DNA of 21,668 nt from Chara braunii (GCA_003427395.1 BFEA01000732.1:44712-66379); one strand, 5' to 3'. Counted from the stretch's first letter, positions 8,552 through 18,625 are shown. Notes: generated from the letters alone by a model not told the origin. Numbers and translations are program-made.

Positions 8552-9733
8552 GCTACCCAAGCGACACAAGCGAGTAGCTCAGAAACTTAAGCCAGCGCCG
8601 GTGGGCCGCGAGCTATCTGCACTAGATGGGATATCGGAAGAAGAGATCGCAAAGGAAAAATAAAAAATAAAAAAAAAGGAGCTGCAACGCCTAACCGAAG
8701 AGAGGATAGCAGGGATGGACATCGGAGATGGGAACTTGACCCCACAAGAGCGGGAACGTATGATAGAAATCTTAAAGACGTGCGATAAGGCTATAACTTT
8801 CAGCGACGCGGAGCGCGGTAGGGTTGACCCTCGTTACGCTAACCCAGCAAGGATTTATACGTTTCCACATGTTCCATGGAATGTCGCAGGATGGAAATAC
8901 GCCCAGAAGGAGAACGAAGAGGTTATCGCTTTCCTAGAAAAGATGGCATCTCATGTTGCAGAGCCATCTGACAGCGCTTATGCTAATCGATGGTTCTTCC
9001 TACGAAAGCCGAATGGCAAGATCTGGTGGATCCAGGACATTCAGAAGGTCAACGCGGTGACGATTCGAGACGTAGGCTCCGTGCCTCACGCCGACTTACA
9101 GGCTGAAGGCGCTGCGGGCAGGTCGATTTATTCGGTCTGTGATCTGTTCTCTGGTTATGATGAGTTACAGCTTGATCCCATGGACAGACACCTCACGGCT
9201 ATGCACACGTCATTGGGACTGATACAGATGATGGTCGTCCCTATGGGTTGGACTAATGGGGTAGCCGTTTTTTTCAGAAAGCCATGGTAGTCGTCCTCAA
9301 GGACTATATTCCTGATAAGGTTGAAGTTTTTCAGAATGACTTTCCTATAAAAGGACCAGTAAAGAAAGATGAGACAAAGGTCGTGCCAGGAGTTAGAGGA
9401 TTCGTCGAGCAGCACCTAACCGATATTTGCGCGATACTTGAGCAGCTGGATGATGCAGATTTGACGGTCAACGGAACCAAGAGCGGGTGGGCCGTCTCAA
9501 CTATTAAGATCTTAGGCTTTATCTGCGACTCAAGAGGACGCCGAGCGGATTCTGCAGAGCTAGACAAACTCCTAAATTGGCCGTCTCCGTTGCATAGTGC
9601 TACCGAGGTCTCTCAATTTATGGGAGTGGTCGGTTACTGGCGGATTTTTATACGCAGGTATGCGGAGAAGGCTGAGCTATTGAGGCTACTGCTTCGAAAG
9701 ACTGAGAAATTCTACTTGGATTCTTCTCAGTAA
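8552..9733 (+). pseudogene. pol (RT): Reverse transcriptase domain, frameshifted, catalytic motif altered
   Basis: Frame 3 carries the linker and N-terminal half of RT to about 9268, with one stop in an A-rich stretch near 8660. The second half is in frame 2 from about 9284 to TAA 9731. Motifs in order: FLRKPNGKIWW (fingers), YSVCDLFSGYDEL (first catalytic Asp at 9141), VVPMGWTNG (counterpart of the usual MPFGLTNAP), then VFQNDFPIKG at 9326, where YxDD is expected. FQND lacks the first Asp of the pair, which would abolish polymerase activity. Next come LGF (thumb junction) and VVGYWRIFI. The frame switch sits at a T7 run (9268-9274) where the motif needs five Ts. RT would copy element RNA into cDNA. 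This copy cannot. Confidence 0.9.
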
Positions 9734-10462
9734 CTCGCTATGGAAGAGCTTAAAGATGAATTGAAGGAGGGGGGGCGCGTACTGGGCGTGCCATACTTTG
9801 ATGATGAGGCCGGGAGACCCTTCGTAGTATCCACGGATGCTAGATCTTGTTCAGTTGGTGGGCTGCTGTCTCAGAAAGACGCTGAAGGGAAGGAAATACC
9901 GTTAAGATTTGAGAGTAGGACATTTAATACAGTTGAGCGTAACTACAGTCAATTCAAGAAGGAAGTGTTAGCTGTTCTGCGTTGTCTACACACGTTCAGA
10001 CACTATATCTACGGACCACGGTTCATCTTGAGAGTAGATCCCACAGCGGTTTCCTCTGTCCTCCAGAAGGACTTTAGTTTGACGGACCCGACCATCTCAC
10101 GATTGTTGATACGGATTCGACTCTATGATTACGCAGTTGAGAGAATATCAGGTACTAAAAATGTTGTGGCGGATGGGCTTTCTTGGATCCCTCTTGAGGC
10201 CGAGCGCCCGATAGAAGTTGGAACCCTGACAATGGCGGAGCCGAGACGCACCAATCGATTTCTGGTTAACCTTTACGAAGACAAATACCGAACGATCGTG
10301 CTACATTTGTCGGGTGAGGAGAGTCAAGATTCAGGTATCCGGAGACAAGCAGCCCAATACTGCCTTAGAGCTGAGTATCTGTTCTGTAGACCAGTCGGGT
10401 CGGGGATGCCCTTATGAGTAGTCTGTCATCCTAAGGAGAGACAGACGAAAGTTATGGAGCTT
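9734..10462 (+). pseudogene. pol (RH): RNase H domain and connection to integrase
   Basis: The same frame 2 as the RT C-terminus continues after TAA 9731 to TGA 10415 and a little beyond. The RNase H signature is in order: VVSTDARSCSVGGLL (Asp 9836), ERNYSQFKKEVLAVL (Glu 9962), ILRVDPTAV (Asp 10037) and NVVADGLSW (Asp 10172). All four acidic residues expected for catalysis are present. The domain degrades the RNA strand of the RNA/DNA hybrid during reverse transcription. The fragment 9740-10417 is the best-preserved part of pol: 225 codons without a stop. It leads directly to the integrase zinc-binding region. Confidence 0.9.
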
Positions 10463-11433
10463 CACGACGGGGTAGTCGGAGGATATAGGGAGTCAAAGGG
10501 ACCTACGAAAAGGTACGCAGGCTATACTGGTGGGAAGGATAGTACAAGAACGTAGAAAGATACTGTATAACCTACGAGGAGTGCCAAAAGAGAGCTTTTG
10601 TGAAATACAAAGATCCACTTCATCCATCATATCCGACCAGGCCAGGAGAGAAGGTAGACATCGATCTGCTGAACATGCGGAAAGGAGTAGGCAATACGAA
10701 CTATGTTGTGAATATACGAGACGACTTCGCAGGGTTCGTGGACGGTAGACCTATCAGGAATAAATCGGCAAGTGAAGTGAAGAACTTCGTCCTAGAGTAC
10801 TTATCTAGGTATGGATGTGTTAGCAAGATAATGATGGATAGATGGGCGGAATTTCTAGCTGACGAGGTTCAGAGTGTGTTTAAAAGAGCCAGGGCGAGAG
10901 TTTCGATATCCACCGCCTACCACCCACAGTCGAACTCTCCAGTAGAGAGGGGACACCAGACTATGATAGCGTCACTATCCAAGTGGTGCAAAGGTAAGGA
11001 CAATGATTGGACGCGATACTTTGGATACGCAAAATGGGCGGACAACATCACGGTCGGGGCTAGCACTGGGTACCCACCATACACGTTGTGGTTCGGGCGA
11101 CATTGTCCTCTCCCTATATAGTTTCACGTCGACAGCTGGACAACCGTCGACTGGGCGGAAAGGATGTCTAGAGAAGAACTCGTAGCTGCCCGAACAAGAC
11201 AGATAGCCTACGGTTTGGAAGACAACCTTATGACAGCGACAGATCGTCTGGCAGTGGAGAGGGACAAAGGTAAAGGGAGATAGGATAAGGGCGTGCGGAT
11301 CAGGAAAGAGAGGGTGAGCGTAGGAGATATGATCCTTCTCTACGACGAGGCACTAGAAAGGACCTGGACCGGAAAACTCGCCAACAGATGGATGGGACCT
11401 TACAAAGTGGAAGGACCCAGTCGCGGGTGCTAG
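10463..11433 (+). pseudogene. pol (IN): Integrase: damaged zinc finger, intact DD35E core, GPY-type C-terminus
   Basis: The N-terminal HHCC domain begins in frame 2 (LHDGVVGGY, His 10463) and moves to frame 1 near 10495. TAG 10549 interrupts it. The second His is Tyr (10484) and one zinc Cys is Tyr (10573, CITYEEC), so zinc binding is probably lost. The catalytic core is open to TAG 11119. Asp 10663 (VDIDLL), Asp 10837 (MMDRW) and Glu 10945 (PVERGH) have exactly 35 residues between the last two, the DD35E spacing. After TAG 11119 and TAG 11281 comes VGDMILLYDEALERTWTGKL then RWMGPYKV, the GPY/F-type module of Ty3/gypsy integrases. TAG 11431 follows. Integrase joins cDNA to host chromosomes. 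Confidence 0.9.
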
Positions 11434-11857
11434 GTTAAAGCTGTTTAGACCCAGGCCTGCACCCACCTTAGCGCTGACAGGCCCGAAAGGGAAAGGGAAG
11501 GCCAAAATGGAGGATGGAGCCCCCTCGAGAGGGAAAAGTTCCAAGAAGAGGAAAAGAGTGGAGAGAAGAAAGGTCAAAGGGTTGGCATTAGGAAGAGAGA
11601 AGAAATGGTTATCCGTGCTCAAGAGCGCCAGACAGAGAGTTCACATTAGACAAACTGGCGGATCGGCACCTTTCTCGGGCCAACATCAGAAGGAAAAGAG
11701 AATCCGACCCAGGCCAAAATCCCGACGGAAAAGGAAAGTCAAGAAACATCTTCTTAGCCCCAGAACTCATAACAAACTGAAACATAAGACAATTAAACGC
11801 CGACGTGGGTGTCCTTTATGGGCAATCACGTTGAAGCTCGTCCGCTTCGTTTGACGA
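11429..11857 (+). pseudogene. Basic C-terminal tail of pol, frame 2
   Basis: Right after the integrase GPY-type module the sequence is open in frame 2 from about 11429 to the stop at 11852. It begins ARLKLFRPRPAPT, then becomes extremely Lys/Arg-rich (KKRKRVERRK, RRKRKVKK). Such tails could serve nuclear import or nucleic-acid binding. The change from frame 1 to frame 2 at about 11425-11435 is probably another indel. Whether all ~140 codons were once translated is uncertain, because low-complexity basic sequence avoids stops easily. Confidence 0.5.
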
Positions 11858-12879
11858 AAGTGGTTAGGGCTCGACGGGGGCGTTGAGAAGAGGTCCGGGC
11901 TAACTGTCAGGCGGCCACAACGGATGGACCGCCTCAAATCCGGGGCTTTGGGGACTTAGGCCCAAAGACAAGTACGTGTTTTGACGGTACTCTTGTTTGA
12001 CCAAGCGGCAAAATTTAGGGGTACTCAGGACACCCGTGATTTTGGGCGCAGTGAACCTTACGAGAAACCCTCAAAGATGGCGAAATGGGTAGCCACTTCC
12101 GGCATAACTAGGGACCGTCATTTCAGCCCGTTCCGAGGCTAGGCCTGGAATGGCCGGCTGCAAGGGGGCATCGCAGGAACTAACCCTGCTGCGACGTTTT
12201 TTGCAACGTATGATCGGGGCCAAAATAGCGCCTTGAATTTTTTGCCATTTTTTATACCTAAATTAAAGATGGGAGGAAAGATTGAGAACAGTAGAAGGGA
12301 AAGGTAAAATGTAATATTCCTTAAAATCCTTGTTTTTCGCAGCATTTGAATTTTGGGGAAAATACCTTGTTATTTTATGTTTTCCGGCAATGAAATCGAA
12401 AACAAAGGAAAAGATTAAAAACGATAAAGAAAAAAAGAAACAAAGAATTTCAACAATTTAATTAAGACTCCCTCGGAATTTATTATTTTGGTAAGTTTAC
12501 GGATATTTTACTGTATCGGATAATAGAATTAAGAAAAAGGAAGAATGATTAAAAATGATGGAATGAACAGGAACTAAATATTACTCGTCGCCCAGCCTGA
12601 TTTTGCTTGGATTACCCACCGACAACTCGGAACCCAGATCTGATCAAATTCTCTGAACTCTAGTTTTTTTTACTATCCCCTGATGATCGAGGTTTCTCGT
12701 GTCGCCTTCTTGACTTATCTGATTACTAACCTTACTGAGTCCGTCCGAGGATGGTCGTATGAACGGCATGGGATGGTCCTACCTTGGACTTACAGGATGG
12801 CATTTGGCTCGTTACGGCTACATGGTTCGAAGAGGTTCGGTATTGTTACGGAGTGGCTACGACCTGCGGTATCCAACGT
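11858..12879. other. Element 3' flank, AT-rich from 12230; no gene
   Basis: 11858-12200 is mixed composition with G-rich stretches (GACGGGGGCG near 11873 is the nearest thing to a polypurine tract) and one copy of AGGTCCGGGCT at 11891. 12230-12590 is AT-rich. A 3' LTR would be expected here. No convincing match to 1673-2538 was found by eye. Open frames are short. Confidence 0.5.
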
Positions 12880-13390
12880 GTTCTTGGTTCGGTATAGGCT
12901 CGACGTCAGTTGCTTCAGGCATGAGGCCACTACGGTGACATATTTTCAGGTTTACGGCCATTATGGTGCTTTGACTTCAGATTCGGTACCGCTGCGACAG
13001 TCTATCTCAGGTTCAGGACATTTACTGTCGTTTATTTGTAGTTCGGACACATCGGCGTGACTCAATATCAGGTTCGGGGCGGCCCCAGCGGGTTATTTCA
13101 GGTTTGGGGACACTGTGGTGAGTCATTTTCAGGTTCAGAACCACTACAGGAGTTCATGTCAGGTTCGAGACCATCATGCCGATTTGTTTTGAGGTACGGC
13201 ACCCTCACAGTGATTTGCTTCAGGTTTGACGTTATCGTAGCAATCTATTTCAGGTCTGGTATTGTCGCGGCGGTTTACTTCGGGGTCGGTATCGTCGCGG
13301 CGGTTTATTTCAGCTTCGGAGTCACTATGGCCATCTACTTCAGGTTTCGCACCGTCTCAGCAAATTATTTCAGGTTCGGTTCAAATCGGA
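12880..13390. repeat. 30-bp minisatellite, about 17 copies
   Basis: The anchor TTCAGG and close variants occur at about 12914, 12945, 12976, 13006, 13036, 13067, 13097, 13128, 13158, 13189, 13219, 13249, 13279, 13309, 13339 and 13369, so the period is 30-31. The unit resembles TATTTCAGGTTCGG followed by TACCGTCGCGGCGGT. The last six units are exactly 30 bp, so one frame repeats a 10-residue peptide of the YFRxG-VAAV type. I read this as a by-product of the period, not a protein. An upstream unit near 12882 is weaker. Confidence 0.93.
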
Positions 13391-15684
13391 CTGGCTGACA
13401 CTTAATACTTGGGTCCAGGATGATTTCGGAAGTACCAAGGAACGCAGGCATCCGAACAGTGCTTGACCTAATTCGGCCTTGGTTTGGACCCGCACAGGTG
13501 TGGTGCAGGCTACTCGAGATCTGGACAGGTTCGGACTTTTTACGCCTTAGCGGTATGGTGATTGGCCGCCACGGTCTCCGGTCTGATCTGCTGCGTTTGC
13601 GGACAACGGTTTGATGGTGTAAAGCCTGTCTGCAGTTCGAAGTACTGGTATGGCACAAGGGTTTCCCGGGGTTGGTACCAGTATAGCTGCCACGGAGCGA
13701 GCTTGGATAACCACGTCTAAACCCCCAGTACCGCAGGTACCGTACTCTGAATCTAGCCTGTAGCGACAAAGAGGCTCTGGTCCTCGACTGCGGAAAAAAA
13801 TAAAAGTCACAGTCCAGGGCTGATATAGGGAGAGACTGAGAAATGAAGGGGACGGTTATTCCACGCATGTAAGGTGTACTCCGCGGCATCTGCACATTTG
13901 GGCGGAACGGTTGGGACTGCATGTGGAGAGGGGATCAGGGAGACGTGCGACAAGTGCGCAGCAGGTTTTGGGCAGTTGAGGATTGCGGGCATGGCTCGCT
14001 CAACTCACGATGTGTGCGCGAGCGGAAGAGGAGGGCCGGGCGCTTGAAGGCAGTAACGAAGGGGACAGACGGGACACTGGTGAAGCGGCCAGGGATACCT
14101 GCAGGGGAAGATATCAGCCATGTCCATCGGAAGAGAGCGCAGTCTAACGCACCAAATTCGCCGAGCTCCTCGCGCACGACACTGCGTTATTACCTGATGC
14201 ATAGGCGGGAGGAGTGGAGTAACGCACAAGGCAAAGATTCTGAAAGCAGAGGAGAGAGCAAGGGAGCGCTACGTACTCAGCGTTGAACACGGGGGGGGGA
14301 AGTACGGGACGCCTATCTCGTTCGTTGGAACGGAGGGGGACGACGTACGCGTGAGAGACGCACTACACTTCAGGGGCGAGCGTACGGATTACAGGCAAAA
14401 CAGGGGCTGCCAACTCGGTCGCGCCTCTGCTGCCAGTGCGCGGGAGGATCACGGTTATTACGGCGAACCGAGGCGACGAGTCGTTGGGCTTGTTGAGGCA
14501 AGTGAGACGGGAGGAAAAGTAGTCGCCGACTACGTGACGAGAGGAAAGTAAGTTGACCATTTCATCATACACCTGGCCAGTTTCTTCGAAGCTGATCACC
14601 AGACGACCGCATGACAGAAAGAAAGTAAGTTGCCTGTCTCTGCACATGCCTGGACGAGTCACCTCTAAGCCCAAAAAGTGATACCTCCATGAGGGAAGAG
14701 TAATCGTACGTTCTTGGGATGCCTCCATAACCTGTGAACGAGTAGTGGGAAAGTGCCTTGAGCGAAGCCATCGCAAGCGACGAGACCCGAGACACCAATC
14801 GAAGAGAGGGGGGGGAGGGAGGCACATCCCATCCCCGAAGGTTGACTGAGTATCCCTGGGAGGAGTGGCAACTGCTCGAGTTTTTCTCCTGTCAATCGCA
14901 TTTCAAGCCAGACTTGGCAAGTGAACCGGTGTCTCATCACGGATTCAGACCAGTAGCTGAAAGTCAGTAACCGTAAAAAAAAGGTTGTCTGGTGATTGAG
15001 TCTTTGTCATGTTCCTAGTCCACTTCTGTAACAAGATTGTTCTAGCGGTTAATTAAGGCTGATTGTTTCACGCATCTGAATGTGCGGTGAGTAGCCGTGA
15101 GATGAGATAACAATGTGAATCGCTGCAAAGATCGAGTTAATTGGCAAACCAATTGGGTAATCAGAGATCTGACTTACCGTCCGTGGGATCCTACGGACCA
15201 AAAAAAAATGGGAGGCACGATGCTTTTCTTCGTGCGACTATTTCATTGGTGATATTCCCTCATTACAACCGTTACAATCCCTCATGTTTGAAGTAAATAA
15301 CAATAGCCATGTGTTATCAGTCTTGAGTCCTAATGCCAGGAGCTAGAAGCAACAGACACGTCTGAGCACACTATGTTGGTTTCGCATTCTTTCCCGTTCT
15401 CATTCGACTATCGTTATTCTCTTGGTTATTCTGTTCATAGTTCCATGCGCAGGGCCGAAGGAATCGACTAAGTGATAAGCCAGCAAACGGGTGCAGTAAG
15501 ACTCTATAATTGCATGATTGCAAAGTAGGGCTTGTTTGGTACTGAGCTATATCTGTGAATCAGTGAAGGGCCGCCCGACGGGAATTTTCATTGAACACCA
15601 GCGCGTGAGGGCGCATCCTCAAGAACAAAACAGGGGGCTACGAAAGTGGAGGGCACCTTCTAAAGTTGACTGCGATAATTGCTG
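13391..15684. other. No recognisable gene
   Basis: About 2.3 kb without a supportable coding region or repeat. G runs occur at 14292-14299 and 14809-14818. The longest open frame on the minus strand (14363-14827) has a few protein-like stretches but no motif I can name. A plus-strand open stretch at 14351-14551 is Arg-rich and likewise unidentified. This may be old intergenic or transposon-derived sequence. Confidence 0.5.
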
Positions 15685-15990
15685 CAAGGTGAACTTGGTT
15701 ACTGTTGACTGAAAGACTCGCCGCATTACGATTGTGTCGAGTTACCAGTTATTTGTTAAGCTTGATGTTATGTGGACTTGGCCACTCGTCTGTCAACTGT
15801 GAAGATTCGCTGTTTTACAATTTCGTTGAAATATCAGTGAACTGTAAAACTTGATGTTATGCGAACTTGGCCACTCGTCTGTTGTCTGTAAAAACCCGTT
15901 GCTTTGAGACTCTTCTGGATAACCAGTTATCTGCCGCACTCACTGGCATGCGAGCTGCTCTATTCACCTGTTGACTAAGAGACTCACCGC
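15685..15990. repeat. Diverged 81-89 bp tandem repeat, about 3.5 copies
   Basis: CTTGATGTTATG occurs at 15761 and 15850, and each is followed by ACTTGGCCACTCGTCTGT; the period is 89. Weaker flanking copies are near 15693 (GAACTTGGTTACTGTTGACTG) and 15951 (CTATTCACCTGTTGACTA). AGACTC-CCGC and ACCAGTTAT motifs also recur. Confidence 0.8.
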
Positions 15991-16168
15991 GGAGTAAGCT
16001 CCCGGTTGGAACCCTGCTGGTCGCCGAGGTCCTCGGAAGCGAGCGCGGCGGGTGACAGACGCCGTTGCCCTTGGCTTCAGCGAACGGTAGGTGCCCCTCC
16101 CCGGGTTTCCTCACAACGTGTCGTATCTTCGTCCCTTGCCTCCTTCTTCTTCTCCCCCATCATCCACG

Positions 16169-17511
16169 TCAGCCTTCGATTTTGTGGAGGAAGACGACAA
16201 TCTTGAGCTCAATACTCTGATTCTCCTTCCTCTCAACCTCCATCTCTAACCCCTTCCCCATCACCATCACGTCTCATACGGGCATCCTCCGACAGTTGCA
16301 ACTCTGAGCGTGGGATCTCATGGCCACCTGAGTCCAAATGTTAGCACTACCTGATGATTGGATCAGCTCCACGGACGACAGCGATCTCAGCCAACTCTGA
16401 CTTTCTCCCGATGCGCTAGTATGAGAGGCCATCGTCCCAAAGCTTCTCCCCTTCACGTCGCCCCGATGAACTGACATCGACTCTCGACCTTTGGGATTGG
16501 TTCTGATCTCCCTACTTTCTGGCAGTCCGCTACGGACGTCCCTCTCTCTTTCCTGATCAGGCAGTTGGACGTGCCGATCCTTGACGCCGACAAGTGGGCA
16601 AAGTGGTGGAACGCGTACATCACGTTCAACTTCTGCCTTCTTAAAGTAGTGTTCCATCGGGCGGAGCCGACCAATAAGGACGAGGAGGATGAAGTCCCTG
16701 ATGACGAAGTGGAGCTGCTGATCGTCCAAGCCTAGAGAACGGATACGGAAGGAGAACTGTTGGGGATTCTATTCGGGAAGGTCAGGGACAACCATTTGAA
16801 GTCAATCGCGGGGGAAGTTCTGGTGTTCGTGGCCCAACTCATGGATGACCTGCCTTTGGACATCCTTTCGAGGTGCGACGAGCAGTCCGCCACAACCGGG
16901 CTCACCCGAACGCTAGTGTCGCATCTGTATTGGTCCACGTGCACAGAGCTCGACGGGGACCATTGCTACTATCCCTCCTCAGCCTATTATTTGGTTATTG
17001 ATATGACCAATCTCACTTTGTGGGATCCGATCATGCGACGGGTGGAGGTGGAAGGAGTAGCAGACGATACGGAGAGGAAGAGAGAGAGGAGGAAAGCGAA
17101 CAAGAAGATTCGGAGGCCGGATCAGGCGACCCCGATTACCACGAATATGAGGAAAATGAGCCAGAAGAAAGTGTGTCGGACGAATCATACAGCGCCAACA
17201 AGCAGAGTATGGAGGAGGACAAGGCTGCAGCACAAAGGAGGAAAGAGAGGGCAGAAGGAGGGCGATCAATGGAGGAATTGAACGAGCCAGCAATGCGACT
17301 GTCGCAAGCTGATCCCACGCACAATCCGAAACCGCCGCACAAGGAATCCGGAGGAAATGGCATCGCCACCGTGGAAGGATCCAAAAGCAGATGCCGCAGA
17401 AGAAGTCCAACACCGGCTCAATCCTCTCCACCTCCGCGGCCCACCGTACGCATACGTGGAGATGCGGGTGCTCGGGCTTCGTCCCCGGTCGTTATCCCAC
17501 CGTCCCCTTGA
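16169..17511 (+). pseudogene. Degenerate acidic protein-coding relic, unidentified
   Basis: Frame 2 has coding-like pieces starting SAFDFVEEDDNLEL (16169). The clearest stretch runs 16502-17040 with one TAG at 16733; landmarks are LDADKWAKWWNAYITF, DEEDEVPDDEVELL, VLVFVAQLMDDLPL and YYLVIDMTNLTLWDP. Coding character then moves to frame 1 at about 17040-17090 and continues as a strongly acidic segment (EEEREEESEQEDSEAGSGD, DYHEYEENEPEES), then a Lys/Arg-containing and Ser/Pro-rich end, stopping at 17509. I do not recognise the family. It could be a Gag-like or accessory protein of another retroelement or a decayed host gene. No signal peptide or membrane span was seen. The 5' boundary is uncertain, with stops at 16247, 16358 and 16472. 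Confidence 0.5.
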
Positions 17512-18147
17512 TTTTCTCGCCGTCCATCAGCTCACGGGCCGACCCCCGTTTCCTTCCAGCTGGTATCCTTTCCCCCCTTCCCTTTTTCACCAACTCTACT
17601 CCACCCGCCTCATCATCAGCGTCTTTACGCACTCTACTCGCTCTATCATAGCTACCTTCCCCCTCCACGTCCTTCTTTTCAGCGCGACATGGCAGAAATA
17701 TAATAATATAGAAGTCTATTGCATCATCTTTGGCACCATCCCCGCGTGCGGAGATTATGATAACTTCCACGCCGCAGTTCCCCGCACCCTCTGTACTCTG
17801 TACCCTAATTACCTCGCTTCACTCCCACATCAAGATCATCGCTTCCCTCGCATCCATCGCACCGTCCATTATACCCGACTCCCCACCAGAGATCAAGAAT
17901 GGGGTCGCTTTCTACCACCTCTCCCCCAAGCTCACCCTCCTCTCCCTCCACCAGTCATAAGACTACCCTTCCCCGGCAACCTCTAGGTCCGGAGTGCTCG
18001 AATGCCACCTTGGATGACTTCCACTCTCATTGTATGGTAAGTGGCACGTGTCGGCTCCACGATGATCGTTGGCATATTTTAGGACCAGTGAATGGCGGAG
18101 AGCAAGCAGGAGCGTGCTTAAGATTGGAACCCCCTAGGCGTCATATA
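17512..18147. other. Pyrimidine-rich stretch, no supportable gene
   Basis: 17500-17990 is C/T-rich on the plus strand, which keeps stops rare and leaves long Pro/Ser/Leu open frames in two phases. I do not accept them as genes. 17990-18147 is mixed sequence ending at the first LTR-like repeat. Confidence 0.55.
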
Positions 18148-18556
18148 TGTGATGAACTGTTTTCTGCAACTACGCGGATTTCTGCGCAAGGCTATTTCGG
18201 GGGATGAAATTGGTTTAGTCGGGATGGCCTAATTGAATTGCATGCATGCCGCTTCTTTTCTTGTCTCTTTCAAATGAAGGATGGTCTGGTCCTACAACGG
18301 TTGATAATTGATCGAGCCTCAGCGAGCGTGGCGAATAACGGTTGTCATAGCTTCTTTCTTGTTCTGTTGTGGGAAATGAGAATTTTTGGCGCGATTGACA
18401 TGCGGGAAAATCTTTTTGAATTTTTCACTGATGTCGAGGCCCCACGGGCTCCCAGAATTTGCTTCGTCTAGATTTTCTTTTTGCAGTTAGGATTTAGACT
18501 AGGAATCTGGGCAGGTCTCAATTTCTGCAGCGTGACGCTTCCTGCTTGCGCACACT
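18148..18556 (+). repeat. LTR-like direct repeat, copy 1
   Basis: It begins TGTGATGAACTG. It shares ordered words with the sequence 1332 bp downstream: TGTGAYGAAC (18148/19480), TTTCTGCGC (18179/19510), CTTTTTGAATTT (18412/19785), then TGTCGAG, GGCTC-CAGAA and GATTTTCTTTT. The TG start fits an LTR. Similarity fades near 18556, shortly before a poly-T tract, so this copy may be truncated. No target-site duplication was identified. Confidence 0.6.
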
Positions 18557-18594
18557 CGACCATGTCAGAAACTGTGTTCTGACGTTTCCGCGCC

Positions 18595-18625
18595 TTTTTT
18601 TTTTTTTTTTTTTTTCGGGGGGGGG
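18595..18625. repeat. T21-C-G9 homopolymer junction
   Basis: Twenty-one Ts (18595-18615), one C, then nine Gs (18617-18625). Read on the minus strand it is C9-G-A21, which could be the poly-A end of a minus-strand retroposon. Simple homopolymer growth is equally possible. Confidence 0.85.

Larger units (their letters stand above)
2539..11857 (+). mobile_element. Degenerate Ty3/gypsy LTR retrotransposon, internal region
   Basis: Same-strand relics lie in the order upstream ORF, Gag (CCHC), protease, RT, RNase H, integrase (DD35E plus GPY-type module) and basic tail. Integrase downstream of RNase H is the Ty3/gypsy arrangement, not Ty1/copia. Upstream ORF and Gag use frame 1. Protease uses frame 2, RT starts in frame 3 and returns to frame 2, RNase H uses frame 2, integrase frame 1 and the tail frame 2. 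Gag-to-pol may be programmed; the other changes are best read as indels. More than 20 in-frame stops, a substituted RT catalytic Asp and a broken integrase zinc finger show loss of function. No LTR pair was identified, so the outer limits are those of the coding relics only. Confidence 0.88.

Noticed and set aside
12190-12215. ACGTT...AACGT hairpin followed by T-rich sequence, as a terminator
   Set aside because: The stem is only five base pairs, and Rho-independent terminators do not apply to this eukaryotic-looking sequence.
12683-13398. Two consecutive plus-strand open frames that could be a small gene
   Set aside because: They are mostly or partly minisatellite and have no start context or domain. 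The repeated decapeptide is explained by the 30-bp period.
13370-13400. GGTTCAAATC, resembling a tRNA T-loop
   Set aside because: It is the degenerate end of the 30-bp minisatellite and no acceptor or anticodon stem can be formed around it.
14363-14827. Minus-strand open frame of 154 codons
   Set aside because: A few stretches look protein-like, but there is no recognised motif or preserved neighbour, and overlapping frames on the same strand are about as open. Evidence is too weak to call.
16274-16729. Minus-strand open frame of 151 codons
   Set aside because: It is antisense to the plus-strand frame that has the Trp-rich and acidic protein character; treated as a shadow.
17357-17986. Plus-strand Pro/Ser/Leu-rich open frame of 209 codons
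   Set aside because: It lies in a pyrimidine-rich tract where stops are rare in several frames, and it overlaps the better-supported frame-1 acidic protein end.
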